Shown here piece by piece: positions 8,496 to 16,565 of a DNA stretch of 35,015 nucleotides. The notes under the pieces were generated by a model. The model saw only the letters and a program-made list of their open reading frames with translations, searched no databases and was not told where the DNA came from. How positions within the stretch are numbered: position 1 is the first letter of the stretch; every line of letters begins with the position of its first letter. Source of the stretch: Candidatus Bathyarchaeum sp. GTDB taxonomy: Archaea > Thermoproteota > Bathyarchaeia > Bathyarchaeales > Bathyarchaeaceae. The DNA is taken from the NCBI GenBank assembly GCA_003096235.1, contig PIXT01000087.1:1-35015 (forward strand), written 5' to 3'. The translations under genes were made by a program, and so were the position numbers.

Positions 8496-8681
8496 ATGAA
8501 AGTTGTTTTAACTAGTGACGATAAACGGGGATTGCTGTTGGTTGATCAGAGAGTAGACCTTTGTGGCTGCGTTTTTGAGATTCAGGAAGGCATAATGGTT
8601 TGTGTTAAGCGTTGCCCGAAGCATAGTCGACCTAAACGTAAGCGTCCCTTCAGGTCTAAAGCAGAGTGCGTAAGACCCTAA
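8496..8681 (+). CDS. Small basic cysteine-rich (probable zinc) protein
   Basis: 61 residues. It has a CGC pair (C23, C25), then VCVKRCPKH (C36, C40, H43), then a strongly basic tail (SRPKRKRPFRSK) and a last Cys 59. The spacing, CGCxFE...G followed by a CxxxCxxH, looks like a small zinc-bound fold, and the basic tail suggests RNA or DNA contact; both are inferences. ATG 8496 is used; no clear Shine-Dalgarno, and the TATA assignment is unclear. It lies 64 nt upstream of polB but polB has its own TATA box. Not a known family to me. Confidence 0.58.
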   Translation: MKVVLTSDDKRGLLLVDQRVDLCGCVFEIQEGIMVCVKRCPKHSRPKRKRPFRSKAECVRP

Positions 8682-8715
8682 TTTTTGTATCAGAGATTTT
8701 TTTAATGGGCACACG

Positions 8716-8724
8716 AAATATAGC
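8716..8724 (+). promoter_or_regulatory. TATA-like box of polB
   Basis: AAATATAGC centred about 25 nt before ATG 8746, which has no Shine-Dalgarno, so the polB mRNA is probably leaderless. Confidence 0.5.
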
Positions 8725-8745
8725 ATTTAACGGACACAAACAAAA

Positions 8746-11457
8746 ATGACTGCACAGAGCTCACTTGATTTATTTGGGGTTCCACAAAAAAAGGAAAAGA
8801 AGCCAGCACCAGCAGCCTCACCAGAATCGTTGCCTGAAAAAAAGGTGCCAGAGCCTTCTTCGCGTGAAACCGAGGCGCCCAAAAAGAAGAAGCCAACTGT
8901 TGTTTACCCCGATTTTCCAGAAGACTTGCCGCCCTCATATCTTGTGTCCGTGTCGTATAATGGCAAAAAGGCGTTAGCTTCTCTTAAACTGTATGAGCCT
9001 GTGTCCCAAAAAATCTATTTCTGGGACGACAATACTGGTCACAGACCTTACTGTTTAACCAGTCTTCCTCCACAAGAGGTTGAAAAACTCAGCCGCGTAA
9101 CATCTCACACTGGATATGACCACGTAGAAACCGTTGAAAAGTTTGATCCGCTTCTTAACAAAAAAGTAACCGTGACCAAAGTTGTAGCTAAAGACCCGTT
9201 AGCTATAGGCGGACGCCAACACGGATGTATCCGGGACATAATCCCCAACGATTACCCCGAATTAACCGGAATAACCGAGCCGCCCAAAGTTTGGGAATCT
9301 TTTATTCGCTATTACCAATCTTACATCTACGACAACAACCTCGCGTTAGGTATGCTGTATAAAATCAAGAACGGAAACCTTGTTCGAGTAAAACAAAAAT
9401 CGTCAGAAGAAACCATCCACAAGATACTGGACAAATTCTCTGGCGTAGACGAAGCATTTTTAGAAAGCGTAGAAATGTGGGCGCGCCTCCTCGAATCTCC
9501 AGCTCCAGACTTTCGAAGAGTTGGATTAGACATCGAAGTTAGCTCAGCGATTGCTACACGTGTTCCTGATCCACAAAAGGCTGATGATCCTGTTGTTTGT
9601 GTGGCGTTGTTTGGTTCTGACCGAAAAAAGCAGCTTTTCATTTTAAAGCGTGATGGTACCGATAAGGGCAACAAAAAATTGCCTCGCGACGCGATAGTAA
9701 AGTATTTTGATTCTGAAAGGGTGTTGCTCCAGAAACTGTTTGAGGCTATTCGCGATTATCCGTTTGTTTTAACGTTTAATGGTGACGACTTCGACCTGCC
9801 GTATTTGTATAATCGTGCCAGAACCCACTTCGGCTTCAAAAAAGAGGAAATTCCTATAGAGGTTGGGCGAAGAACCTGCTCCTTTAGTCACGGAATACAC
9901 ATTGACCTCTACAAGTTCTTCTTTAACCGCTCAATCCAAATCTACGCCTTCGGCAACAAATACCGAGACATAACCCTAAACGCAGTGGGCACCGCACTGC
10001 TAGAACTCCCAAAAATAGAACATGAAAAATCAATCTCACAACTAAGCTACACCGAACTAGCCGAATACAACCTACGCGACTCCGAAATCACCTTAGACCT
10101 AACAGCATTCAACGACAACTTGGTCATGAAACTAATCTTGGCAATGTCAAGAATATCACATATGCCCATGGAAGACGTGAGCCTTCAAGGTGTTTCAAGG
10201 TGGATACGAAACTTTCTGTATCATGAGCATCGGCAACGAAACATGTTGATTCCAAACATGGAAGACATACTTGCCCTCAAAGGCGGAACCACAACCAAAG
10301 CCATGATTAAAGGAAAAAAATACAAAGGCGCCATCGTAGTTGACCCCGTGCCAGGAGTCCACTTCAATGTGGCAGTTATGGACTTCGCCAGCCTGTATCC
10401 ATCCATAATCAAAGTTTACAATCTGGGCTACCAGACTTTGCTTTGTAATCATGAAGAATGTAAAACAAACAAAGTTCCTGAAACCACTCACTGGATTTGC
10501 ACCAAAAACAAGGCACTTGAAAGCCTGCTGATAGGCTCATTAAGAGACTTACGAGTCAAATGGTACAAACCCAAAGCAAAAGACAAGACGTTGCCCAAGG
10601 ATTTGCAGAGCTGGTACAGCGTAATCCCAAGCGCCCTTAAAGTCGTTTTGAACGCAAGCTACGGCGTTTTTGGGTCACCCGCTTTTGGCTTATATTGCCC
10701 ACCCGTAGCAGAAGCAACCGCAGCCATCGGCAGACACGTAATAACCCAAACCATAGAAAAAGCCCGTTCACTAGATATCGAAGTTCTTTACGGCGACACA
10801 GACAGCGTCTTTTTGAAGAATCCATCCCCTGAGCAAGTAAACATCTTGGCAGAATGGTCTAAAAATAAAATGGGAATGGAGCTAGAAGTAGAAAAATGGT
10901 ATCGCTACGCGGTATTTAGTTCACGCAAAAAGAACTACCTTGGAGTCTTGAAGGGTGGCGGCGTTGACGTCAAAGGAATGACTGGAAAGAAACGCCATAT
11001 TCCGCCATACATCAAAAAAGCGTTTTACGAACTGGAAGCGCGGCTAGAACAGGTGCAGTCTCCTACAGAATTCGAGGAAGCAAAAAAAGAAATCAAACAA
11101 ATTATTCGAAACCGCTATTTGTGTTTGAAGCAGCGAAAATGGGGAGAAACTCCTGAAGATTTGGCATTTCATGTTGTTCTCGGTAAACCATTAGAATCTT
11201 ACACCAAAACGACGCCTCAGCATGTGAAAGCGGCTCTTATGCTAAAACAGATAGGCTACGACATGAAAGCTGGCGACCTGATAAATTACGTCAAAGTCAT
11301 AAAAGGCGTTAAGCCCGTGCAAATAGCAACAAACAGCGAGATAGACATAGACAAGTACGTTGCCTATCTGCAGTCAACTTTTGATCAGATTCTTGATGCT
11401 TTGGGCTTGGACTTTGAGGAGATAATCGGCTTAACTAAGCTTTCACGCTTCATGTAA
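8746..11457 (+). CDS. polB: Family B DNA polymerase
   Basis: 903 residues. The 3'-5' exonuclease motifs are present: LDIEVSS (about 262-268, Exo I), TFNGDDFDLPYL (Exo II), YNLRDSEITLDL (Exo III). The polymerase motifs follow: DFASLYPSII (about 546-555, motif A), LNASYGVFGSP (motif B) and YGDTDS (about 682-687, motif C). All catalytic acids are in place, so this should be an active proofreading replicative or repair polymerase, not an inactivated paralogue. The first ~60 residues are a low-complexity Lys/Pro/Glu extension beginning MTAQSSLDLFG, which resembles part of a PCNA-interacting box (Q4, L7, F10). Probably monocistronic; convergent with the next gene. Confidence 0.95.
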   Translation: MTAQSSLDLFGVPQKKEKKPAPAASPESLPEKKVPEPSSRETEAPKKKKPTVVYPDFPEDLPPSYLVSVSYNGKKALASLKLYEPVSQKIYFWDDNTGHRPYCLTSLPPQEVEKLSRVTSHTGYDHVETVEKFDPLLNKKVTVTKVVAKDPLAIGGRQHGCIRDIIPNDYPELTGITEPPKVWESFIRYYQSYIYDNNLALGMLYKIKNGNLVRVKQKSSEETIHKILDKFSGVDEAFLESVEMWARLLESPAPDFRRVGLDIEVSSAIATRVPDPQKADDPVVCVALFGSDRKKQLFILKRDGTDKGNKKLPRDAIVKYFDSERVLLQKLFEAIRDYPFVLTFNGDDFDLPYLYNRARTHFGFKKEEIPIEVGRRTCSFSHGIHIDLYKFFFNRSIQIYAFGNKYRDITLNAVGTALLELPKIEHEKSISQLSYTELAEYNLRDSEITLDLTAFNDNLVMKLILAMSRISHMPMEDVSLQGVSRWIRNFLYHEHRQRNMLIPNMEDILALKGGTTTKAMIKGKKYKGAIVVDPVPGVHFNVAVMDFASLYPSIIKVYNLGYQTLLCNHEECKTNKVPETTHWICTKNKALESLLIGSLRDLRVKWYKPKAKDKTLPKDLQSWYSVIPSALKVVLNASYGVFGSPAFGLYCPPVAEATAAIGRHVITQTIEKARSLDIEVLYGDTDSVFLKNPSPEQVNILAEWSKNKMGMELEVEKWYRYAVFSSRKKNYLGVLKGGGVDVKGMTGKKRHIPPYIKKAFYELEARLEQVQSPTEFEEAKKEIKQIIRNRYLCLKQRKWGETPEDLAFHVVLGKPLESYTKTTPQHVKAALMLKQIGYDMKAGDLINYVKVIKGVKPVQIATNSEIDIDKYVAYLQSTFDQILDALGLDFEEIIGLTKLSRFM

Positions 11458-11489
11458 AACTAGGTTATTTACCAAAAAACTCGGAGCTT

Positions 11490-11867
11490 TCAACGGTTTT
11501 TGTCGTTGACGCAGTTGGATTTGGCTCCAGTGTGCTTTATCTCTATTCCTTCTTCGATTGGTCTGCATGGCACTTGATATTTCTTAAACAGCCACATCAA
11601 TTCGTTGAACGCTTTTTCGTTAACTTCAAGTTCCACAACCTCTGTCATCTCTTCTATGACCGCAGGATGTTTAGGGTTGGCTTTGTAGAGCATCATAAAT
11701 TCGGTATCCTGCTCAGATTTTGGGGGAACAGCTATTACCTCCCATAGAGACTTTGCCGGAAAGTTTCGAGGAGGATAACGTTTTATCCTTATTTTCTTCA
11801 CTATCTCTACTCCCTCTCCTTGGCGCACATCTATTACAATTAACCAATCTGTCATATAAGCGGTCAT
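11490..11867 (-). CDS. Hypothetical protein
   Basis: 125 residues, soluble and mixed charged. It starts with a DWLIVIDVRQGEGVEIVKK strand-rich segment, then RYPPRNFPAKSLWEVIAVPP, and ends with a helical EKAFNELMWLFKKYQVPCRPIEEGIEI. Two cysteines only, no metal motif. ATG 11867 is chosen; ATG 11855 is an alternative. A TATA-like AATTAAGTATA lies on the minus strand at about 11880-11890. It is convergent with polB and divergent from dtdA. I do not recognise the family. Confidence 0.7.
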   Translation of the reverse strand: MTAYMTDWLIVIDVRQGEGVEIVKKIRIKRYPPRNFPAKSLWEVIAVPPKSEQDTEFMMLYKANPKHPAVIEEMTEVVELEVNEKAFNELMWLFKKYQVPCRPIEEGIEIKHTGAKSNCVNDKNR

Positions 11868-11981
11868 GGTGACTTTTTCTATACTTAATTTCTAGACAAT
11901 AATCGACAATAACCCAAGTATTGGTTCAATGCCGAGTTTGTTGTATTATGAACCTTTGTTTTAGACCACCAATTTTCTTAC

Positions 11982-12851
11982 ATGAAAACCTTAATCTTTC
12001 CAACCCCACAATACCGTTCAAGGACGACACCACCCTTGATACTGTTCATAGCATCCACAAAAGACACCGCTGGAATGAACATCGCCAAACAACTCATAGA
12101 CCACTACAGCTTCGAAAAGCTCTCAGAAACCTTCCACAATAACCATGTTTACTCAAAAACGCTTCACAGTAAAGAAACAAAACTACTTTTCGTTAACACA
12201 GAGATAGTAGAAACCCAGTTCTTGGGCGACCTGTTCAAACCACAACTATTCATCTTCCTGTCTAGACACAGTAGCGCCAAAGCAATCCCTACACTATCTG
12301 TGCACACCCCCGGAAACCTATCAGAGGCTAAATTCGGCGGAAAACCTAGAACAGTTTCCATCTCCCCCGCATGTGCAATGAAAAGTGCACTCTTAGAAAT
12401 GGCAAAACTGACAACTGAAAAAGGTCTAGACTACGAGGTTTCCTACGAATGCACTCACCATGGTCCATCCTTGAATATTCCATCCATGTTTGCAGAACTG
12501 GGCAGTTCACCACAACAGTGGAAAGACATTAAGGCTGCTGAAGTTGTTGCAGATGCGGCGGTGGCTGCTGTTTCTGATTGTTCTGACTGTTCTGTATCGC
12601 TGGGAATCGGTGGACCACATTATAACAAAAAATTTACAAAACTGGCACTAAGCAACCAGAAAGCGTTTGGTCACATGATTCCAAAATATGCTCTTTCAGA
12701 AGTTGACGCTAAAACCATAAGGCAATGTGTTGAACGAACCATGGAACCCGTAGACTCCGTGGTTCTTGATTGGAAAGGAATCAAGGGAGAACACAAACCC
12801 AAGATAGTTGCTACGTTAAAGGAACTTGGTGTGCCCTCAGAAAAAGTTTAA
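11982..12851 (+). CDS. dtdA: D-aminoacyl-tRNA deacylase, archaeal DtdA type
   Basis: 289 residues, the normal size of the archaeal/plant GEK1-like deacylase. Diagnostic blocks: TPGNLSEAKFGG, YECTHHGPSLNIPSMFAELGSS with the metal-type histidine pair, GIGGPHYNKKFT, and FGHMIPKYAL. The enzyme hydrolyses D-amino acids (such as D-Tyr) wrongly attached to tRNA, releasing free tRNA. It is unrelated in fold to bacterial Dtd. ATG 11982 has no Shine-Dalgarno; a weak T-rich box sits about 24 nt upstream, so the mRNA may be leaderless. Convergent with mscL across a strong bidirectional hairpin. Confidence 0.93.
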   Translation: MKTLIFPTPQYRSRTTPPLILFIASTKDTAGMNIAKQLIDHYSFEKLSETFHNNHVYSKTLHSKETKLLFVNTEIVETQFLGDLFKPQLFIFLSRHSSAKAIPTLSVHTPGNLSEAKFGGKPRTVSISPACAMKSALLEMAKLTTEKGLDYEVSYECTHHGPSLNIPSMFAELGSSPQQWKDIKAAEVVADAAVAAVSDCSDCSVSLGIGGPHYNKKFTKLALSNQKAFGHMIPKYALSEVDAKTIRQCVERTMEPVDSVVLDWKGIKGEHKPKIVATLKELGVPSEKV

Positions 12852-12872
12852 GATTAGATGTAAAAAATGTGG

Positions 12873-12899
12873 ATGGGGGAACTTTACTTTATTCCCCAT
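12873..12899. terminator. Bidirectional terminator-like hairpin between dtdA and mscL
   Basis: GGGGAA and TTCCCC arms, extended by flanking AT/AT pairs with one bulge, around a 10-nt loop. A T-tract follows on the plus strand (12899-12904) and another on the minus strand (A-run at 12861-12866). The hairpin overlaps the last codons of mscL. Confidence 0.6.
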
Positions 12900-13270
12900 T
12901 TTTTAGTGATCTTCACCAGCATGAAGATGACAAAGGCAACAATGATGAACGTTATCAGCGCTACCAGAAAGTTTCCTACCCCAAACACTTGCTCGTTTAC
13001 CATGTATTCTAGACTGGCTATGTCTGACAGTCCAGGTAATGCAAGACCTATAACTGGCAACAGCAAATCTTTTACAAGCGATTGAATCAACGAACCCAAA
13101 TAGACGCCCATGATAAACGCTACAGCCAAGCCCATAACCTTGTAATTTTCCAGAAAAGCTTTGAATTCATTCCACATGCCCTTAGGCGCTGGAGGTGGAG
13201 GAGCAGGTTTAGCAGCAAGCAATTCACGTATCTGCGTGAGTTCCTTTAACATCTCTTCCTCTTTTGTCAT
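12884..13270 (-). CDS. mscL: Large-conductance mechanosensitive channel (MscL family)
   Basis: 128 residues. An N-terminal charged helix and Pro/Ala hinge (about 1-30, KPAPPPPAPKG) precede the MscL core: FKAFLENYKVMGLAVAFIMG (amphipathic helix plus TM1), LIQSLVKDLLLPVIGL, a periplasm-side loop, and TM2 VGNFLVALITFIIVAFVIFMLV, ending KKWGIK. The family forms a homopentameric pore that opens under membrane tension to release solutes during osmotic downshock. The Pro-rich N-terminal extension is longer than in bacterial MscL. The start has a GGTGGTG Shine-Dalgarno-like sequence and a TATA-like GTTAAAAGG at about 13303-13311. Confidence 0.9.
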   Translation of the reverse strand: MTKEEEMLKELTQIRELLAAKPAPPPPAPKGMWNEFKAFLENYKVMGLAVAFIMGVYLGSLIQSLVKDLLLPVIGLALPGLSDIASLEYMVNEQVFGVGNFLVALITFIIVAFVIFMLVKITKKWGIK

Positions 13271-13390
13271 TTATTCACCACCTAATATTATCGTTTTTCT
13301 CCTTTTAACATCTGTTGTTCCTTGTAAACCACCTGATGAGTAGCGAAAACCCTAAAACTATGTTGAAAACAGGTTTTCCTTGGGGATAAC

Positions 13391-13400
13391 TTTACATATT
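13391..13400 (+). promoter_or_regulatory. TATA-like box upstream of the secE-spt5-ribosomal cluster
   Basis: TTTACATATT, centred about 23-25 nt before the secE GTG at 13418, which suggests a leaderless transcript beginning at or next to the start codon. Confidence 0.5.
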
Positions 13401-13417
13401 AGAATTTAATTTGAAAG

Positions 13418-13606
13418 GTGCGAGGAACCTTGGGACTAAGATCATTCTTTCAGTCAGCATCCAGATTGCTGAAGCTTGCCACAAAACCAGGCAGAACCGA
13501 GCTCTGGCTCTCGATAAAAATATGCTTTCTAGGCATAATAGCAATCGGAGGAATCGGCTTCTTAATAAAAATCATTTTTCAGGGCGTCAACGGACTACTG
13601 GGTTGA
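13418..13606 (+). CDS. secE: Protein translocase subunit SecE (Sec61 gamma)
   Basis: 62 residues from GTG 13418. A conserved amphipathic helix (LRSFFQSASRLLKLATKPGRTELW) is followed by a single transmembrane segment (about 33-56), which is exactly the short archaeal SecE plan. With SecY and Sec-beta it forms the membrane channel for protein export. Its location directly before spt5 (6-nt gap) is a classic conserved order in archaea and bacteria (secE-nusG-rplK-rplA). The start is GTG with no leader. Confidence 0.92.
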   Translation: MRGTLGLRSFFQSASRLLKLATKPGRTELWLSIKICFLGIIAIGGIGFLIKIIFQGVNGLLG

Positions 13607-13612
13607 TAAATT

Positions 13613-14089
13613 ATGGCAGAAGAAAAGAAAATTTCAACCGCAGTATTCGCCGTACGAACAACTGCGGGACAAGAAAAAAATGTGGCAAACCTTATCGAAG
13701 CCAAAGTTAAGATGAATGACCTTCAGGTAACATCTGTACTTGTGCCTGAAATGTTGAAGGGCTACGTTTTCATCGAAGCTGATGGTCCACATTCAGTAGA
13801 GAAATCCATAACTGGAGTCAAACATGTAAGATCCCGAGTTCCGGGCGTTGTTACTTTTCCAGAAGTAGAACGATACATAGTTGTAAAACCTGTAATCGAA
13901 GAATTGGATGAAAATGACCTCGTCGAAGTTGTTGGAGGTCCATTCAAGGGCATGCGAGCCAAAATCACACGAGTCGATAAAGCAAAGGAAGATGTAACCC
14001 TTGAATTGCTGGAGGCTACCTTTACTTTGCCAATCACAGTTCACGCAGACTATGTGAAACTTGTCGAAAAATCAAAAACAGAAGAGTGA
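13613..14089 (+). CDS. spt5: Transcription elongation factor Spt5 (NusG homologue)
   Basis: 158 residues. The N-terminal NGN domain spans about residues 8-92 (FAVRTTAGQEKNVANLIEAK ... GYVFIEADGP ... VRSRVPGVV), followed by a single KOW domain (about 100-150) with VEVVGGPFKGMRAKITRVD. Spt5 with Spt4 closes the RNA polymerase clamp and raises processivity; KOW also contacts the ribosome. It lies in the secE - spt5 - rpl11 order, and rpl11 begins 4 nt after its stop. Nothing unusual in length or motifs. Confidence 0.95.
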   Translation: MAEEKKISTAVFAVRTTAGQEKNVANLIEAKVKMNDLQVTSVLVPEMLKGYVFIEADGPHSVEKSITGVKHVRSRVPGVVTFPEVERYIVVKPVIEELDENDLVEVVGGPFKGMRAKITRVDKAKEDVTLELLEATFTLPITVHADYVKLVEKSKTEE

Positions 14090-14093
14090 AAAT

Positions 14094-14579
14094 ATGGGAG
14101 AAAAGAAAGTTGTTGAAGCTTTAGTGAACGGCGGGCAAGCTACCGCTGGACCTCCACTTGGACCCGCACTTGGTCCGTTGGGAGTCAATGTTCTAGCTAT
14201 AGTAACCAAAATCAACGAAATAACAAAGGATTACGCTGGCATGAAAGTGCCCGTGAAAATTAGCGTTGACACCGATAATAAGGAATTTGAAGTGACTGTG
14301 GGCACACCTACAGCATCTGCGTTGCTTGTCAGCGAGTTGGGGGTAACAAAGGGCTCAGGTGTTCCTAACACTGAAAAGATTGGTGATTTGTCCTTGGAAC
14401 AAGTTGTGAAGATTGCTAAGATGAAGCGTGCAGATGTTTTGGGTAGAGACCTGAAGGCGGCAGTCAAAGAGGTTTTGGGTACTGGTGTGAGCATGGGCGT
14501 GACAGTGGAAGGCAAAGATCCACGTGAAGTTCAAAATGAAATCACTGAAGGAAAGCATGACGCTTTACTAACAGAATAA
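14094..14579 (+). CDS. rpl11: 50S ribosomal protein uL11
   Basis: 161 residues from ATG 14094; the frame is open upstream into spt5, but the conserved uL11 start (GEKKVVEALVNGGQATAGPP) fixes this ATG. Motifs: the LGPALGPLGVNV proline/glycine loop, the C-terminal rRNA-binding domain with GTPTASALLVSELG and a KIGDLSLEQVVKIAKMKRAD block. uL11 forms the base of the stalk in the GTPase-associated centre with P0. Only 4 nt separate it from spt5. Confidence 0.96.
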   Translation: MGEKKVVEALVNGGQATAGPPLGPALGPLGVNVLAIVTKINEITKDYAGMKVPVKISVDTDNKEFEVTVGTPTASALLVSELGVTKGSGVPNTEKIGDLSLEQVVKIAKMKRADVLGRDLKAAVKEVLGTGVSMGVTVEGKDPREVQNEITEGKHDALLTE

Positions 14580-14593
14580 ATTTACGAGTAACA

Positions 14594-14602
14594 AGATTTT
14601 TA
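14594..14602 (+). promoter_or_regulatory. TATA-like box and short leader upstream of rpl1
   Basis: TTTTTATAA at about 14594-14602, 40-48 nt before ATG 14642. It predicts a leader of about 20-25 nt containing GGCGCGAGGCTC. This suggests an internal promoter for rpl1-rplP0-rplP1 separate from the secE promoter. Confidence 0.45.
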
Positions 14603-14641
14603 TAACTGGCTCTTGTACGTCATTGGCGCGAGGCTCATAGA

Positions 14642-15289
14642 ATGCCATTGAACATGAAAAACCTCACTGCTGCAGTTAAAGAGGTAAGAAATAACAAGTC
14701 TGAACGTAAGTTTTCTCAGTCTATAGACCTCGCCATAAACTTGCAGAACATTGATATGAAGAAACCTGAAGGCAGAATTCAGGAACGTATCGAATTGCCG
14801 CATTCTGCTGGAAAACAAATGCAGGTATGTGTTATCGCCAGAGGCGAGATGGCGATGAAAGCAAAGAAGGCGGGCGCTAGCGTGCTAGAAAGCGCAAGTC
14901 TTGAAGCTTTAGTTGGCGACAAGAAAAAACAAAAAGAAGTCGCCAAAAAATATGACTTATTCATAGCTGAGGCTCCGATGATGCCTCTTGTAGGTAAGAG
15001 TCTTGGTGCCTCCCTTGGTCCTAGAGGAAAGATGCCTACTCCAGTGCCTCCCAATGCTAACATAGAAGAGCAGATTAAGAAACATCAGAACATCGTGTTC
15101 GTGAGAATGCGAGGGCAACCCGTTATTCAGTGCCGAATTGGGAGCGAAGCTATGACAGATGAGGAAATAGCTGAAAACGTTCAGGCTGTTGTTAGAAGAA
15201 TCGAAGGAAAACTCAAAAGAGGAATCAAAAACTTCAAGTCGGTTTACCTGAAGACCTCTATGGGTGGCTCAGTTAAGGTGGCTATGTAG
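14642..15289 (+). CDS. rpl1: 50S ribosomal protein uL1
   Basis: 215 residues, normal for archaeal uL1. Conserved blocks: FSQSIDLAINLQNIDMKKPE, the GKSLGASLGPRGKMPTPVPP loop that binds rRNA, and the final KSVYLKTSMGGSVKV. uL1 forms the mobile stalk near the E site, and in archaea and bacteria it can repress its own mRNA by binding a mimic of its rRNA site. The 62-nt gap from rpl11, with a TATA-like box, makes a private leader plausible. rplP0 follows after 9 nt. Confidence 0.96.
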   Translation: MPLNMKNLTAAVKEVRNNKSERKFSQSIDLAINLQNIDMKKPEGRIQERIELPHSAGKQMQVCVIARGEMAMKAKKAGASVLESASLEALVGDKKKQKEVAKKYDLFIAEAPMMPLVGKSLGASLGPRGKMPTPVPPNANIEEQIKKHQNIVFVRMRGQPVIQCRIGSEAMTDEEIAENVQAVVRRIEGKLKRGIKNFKSVYLKTSMGGSVKVAM

Positions 15290-15298
15290 GGAAGAGTT

Positions 15299-16177
15299 AT
15301 GGTGGTCCGTCAATCAACCCTGTTAAAGGCTGACAAAGTTAAAGAATTAAAGGAATTCTTGAATCAATATAACGCTGTGGGAATCGCCAGCCTAGAAAAG
15401 GTCAGGTCTGCACAGCTTCAACAGTTACGCAAAAAGTTGGCTGAGAACGCTTGCCTTCGAGTTGTTAAAAACTCTCTCATAGTAAGGGCTGTTTCTGAAA
15501 CCAAAGATAGTGCTGGCATCGAAAAGCTTGCAGAACATCTGACTGGACCTAACTTGTATCTTTTCACAAACCTAAACCCATTCAAACTTGTTATTCTTCT
15601 TGAAAAAAGCAGAGTTAAGGCAACGGCTAGAGGCGGAGACTTGGCAGCATTTGATGTTACAGTTCCTGCTGGAAACACTGGGTTGCCTCCAGGTCCAATC
15701 ATTAGCCAATTTACTGCTGTGGGTTTGCGTACCCGAATAGAAGCAGGTAGCGTTTATGTGTCTAAAGCCACCATGGTGGTTAAGAAAGGTGAGCCAATAA
15801 GTGCTCCACTTGCAAGTTTGCTGTCTAAGCTTGGAATAAAGCCTGTTGAGGTCGGTTTAAGCTTAAAGGTCGTCTATGATGATGGTGTAATCCTGACTGA
15901 AGAAGACCTGAAGGTTGATCTTGATGCGGTTAAACGTAGTGTCGAAGAGGCTCATCAGTTTGCTTTCAATTTGTCTTTGGAGGCGGCTATTGCTCTTCCA
16001 GAAAACATCAATTATCTTCTTAGGCGAGGTCATCAGGAAGCCTACAGTTTAGCGTTGAATGCAGGTGTAATGAACAAGGATACTGTTTCTGATCTTATCA
16101 GAAAGGCTAACACTGAAATGCTAAGTCTAAACGAAAAACTGGATGAAGTAGAGAAAAAAAGTGAGTCACAGGGTTAA
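15299..16177 (+). CDS. rplP0: 50S ribosomal stalk protein uL10 (P0)
   Basis: 292 residues. The N-terminal rRNA-binding domain has LNQYNAVGIASLEKVRSAQLQQLRKKL and LRVVKNSLIVRAV; the inserted second domain has PAGNTGLPPGPIIS; the C-terminal spine helices (about 205-290) should carry P1 dimers. It ends in a charged helix (EKLDEVEKKSESQG) and lacks the acidic GLG-LFG tail that many archaeal P0 proteins share with P1, which makes it shorter than the 330-340 residues common in the family. Otherwise typical. It sits between rpl1 and rplP1. Confidence 0.94.
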   Translation: MVVRQSTLLKADKVKELKEFLNQYNAVGIASLEKVRSAQLQQLRKKLAENACLRVVKNSLIVRAVSETKDSAGIEKLAEHLTGPNLYLFTNLNPFKLVILLEKSRVKATARGGDLAAFDVTVPAGNTGLPPGPIISQFTAVGLRTRIEAGSVYVSKATMVVKKGEPISAPLASLLSKLGIKPVEVGLSLKVVYDDGVILTEEDLKVDLDAVKRSVEEAHQFAFNLSLEAAIALPENINYLLRRGHQEAYSLALNAGVMNKDTVSDLIRKANTEMLSLNEKLDEVEKKSESQG

Positions 16178-16229
16178 GTTCAGAAAAGTTGAAAAGTAAG
16201 TATGATGGAAAAGATGGAGGAGAATGAAT

Positions 16230-16538
16230 ATGGAATACGTATATGCTGCAATGCTCCTGCACAAAGCTGGAAAAGAAATAAACGAAAAGAGCGTATCTGA
16301 AGTTCTCACGGCAGCCGGCATAAGTGCCGATGTTGCTCGAGTTAAAGCTTTAGTGGCGTCTATTGCCGAAGTTGACATCGAGGAAGCAATCAAATCTGCT
16401 CCTGCAATGATGGCAGCAGCACCAGCGACTGCAGCTACAGCACCAGCCGCAGAAGAGAAAAAGGAAGAAGAACCTGAAGAAGATCAGACTAAGAAAGAAG
16501 AAGAAGCAATGGAAGGTCTAGGTTCCCTGTTCGGATAA
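16230..16538 (+). CDS. rplP1: 50S ribosomal stalk protein P1 (archaeal L12)
   Basis: 102 residues from ATG 16230; an in-frame ATG at 16224 is only 3 nt after the GGAGG Shine-Dalgarno (16216-16220), while 16230 has a normal 9-nt spacing and gives the usual [17 protein letters not shown] start. The N-terminal dimerisation helices are followed by an Ala-rich hinge, an acidic Glu/Lys stretch and the conserved C-terminal tail [11 protein letters not shown], which recruits translational GTPases. Several P1 dimers bind P0. Last gene of the stalk operon; a hairpin with a T-rich tail follows. Confidence 0.95.
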   Translation: MEYVYAAMLLHKAGKEINEKSVSEVLTAAGISADVARVKALVASIAEVDIEEAIKSAPAMMAAAPATAATAPAAEEKKEEEPEEDQTKKEEEAMEGLGSLFG

Positions 16539-16565
16539 ACGGTCTTAGTATCGTTTTTTTGAACT

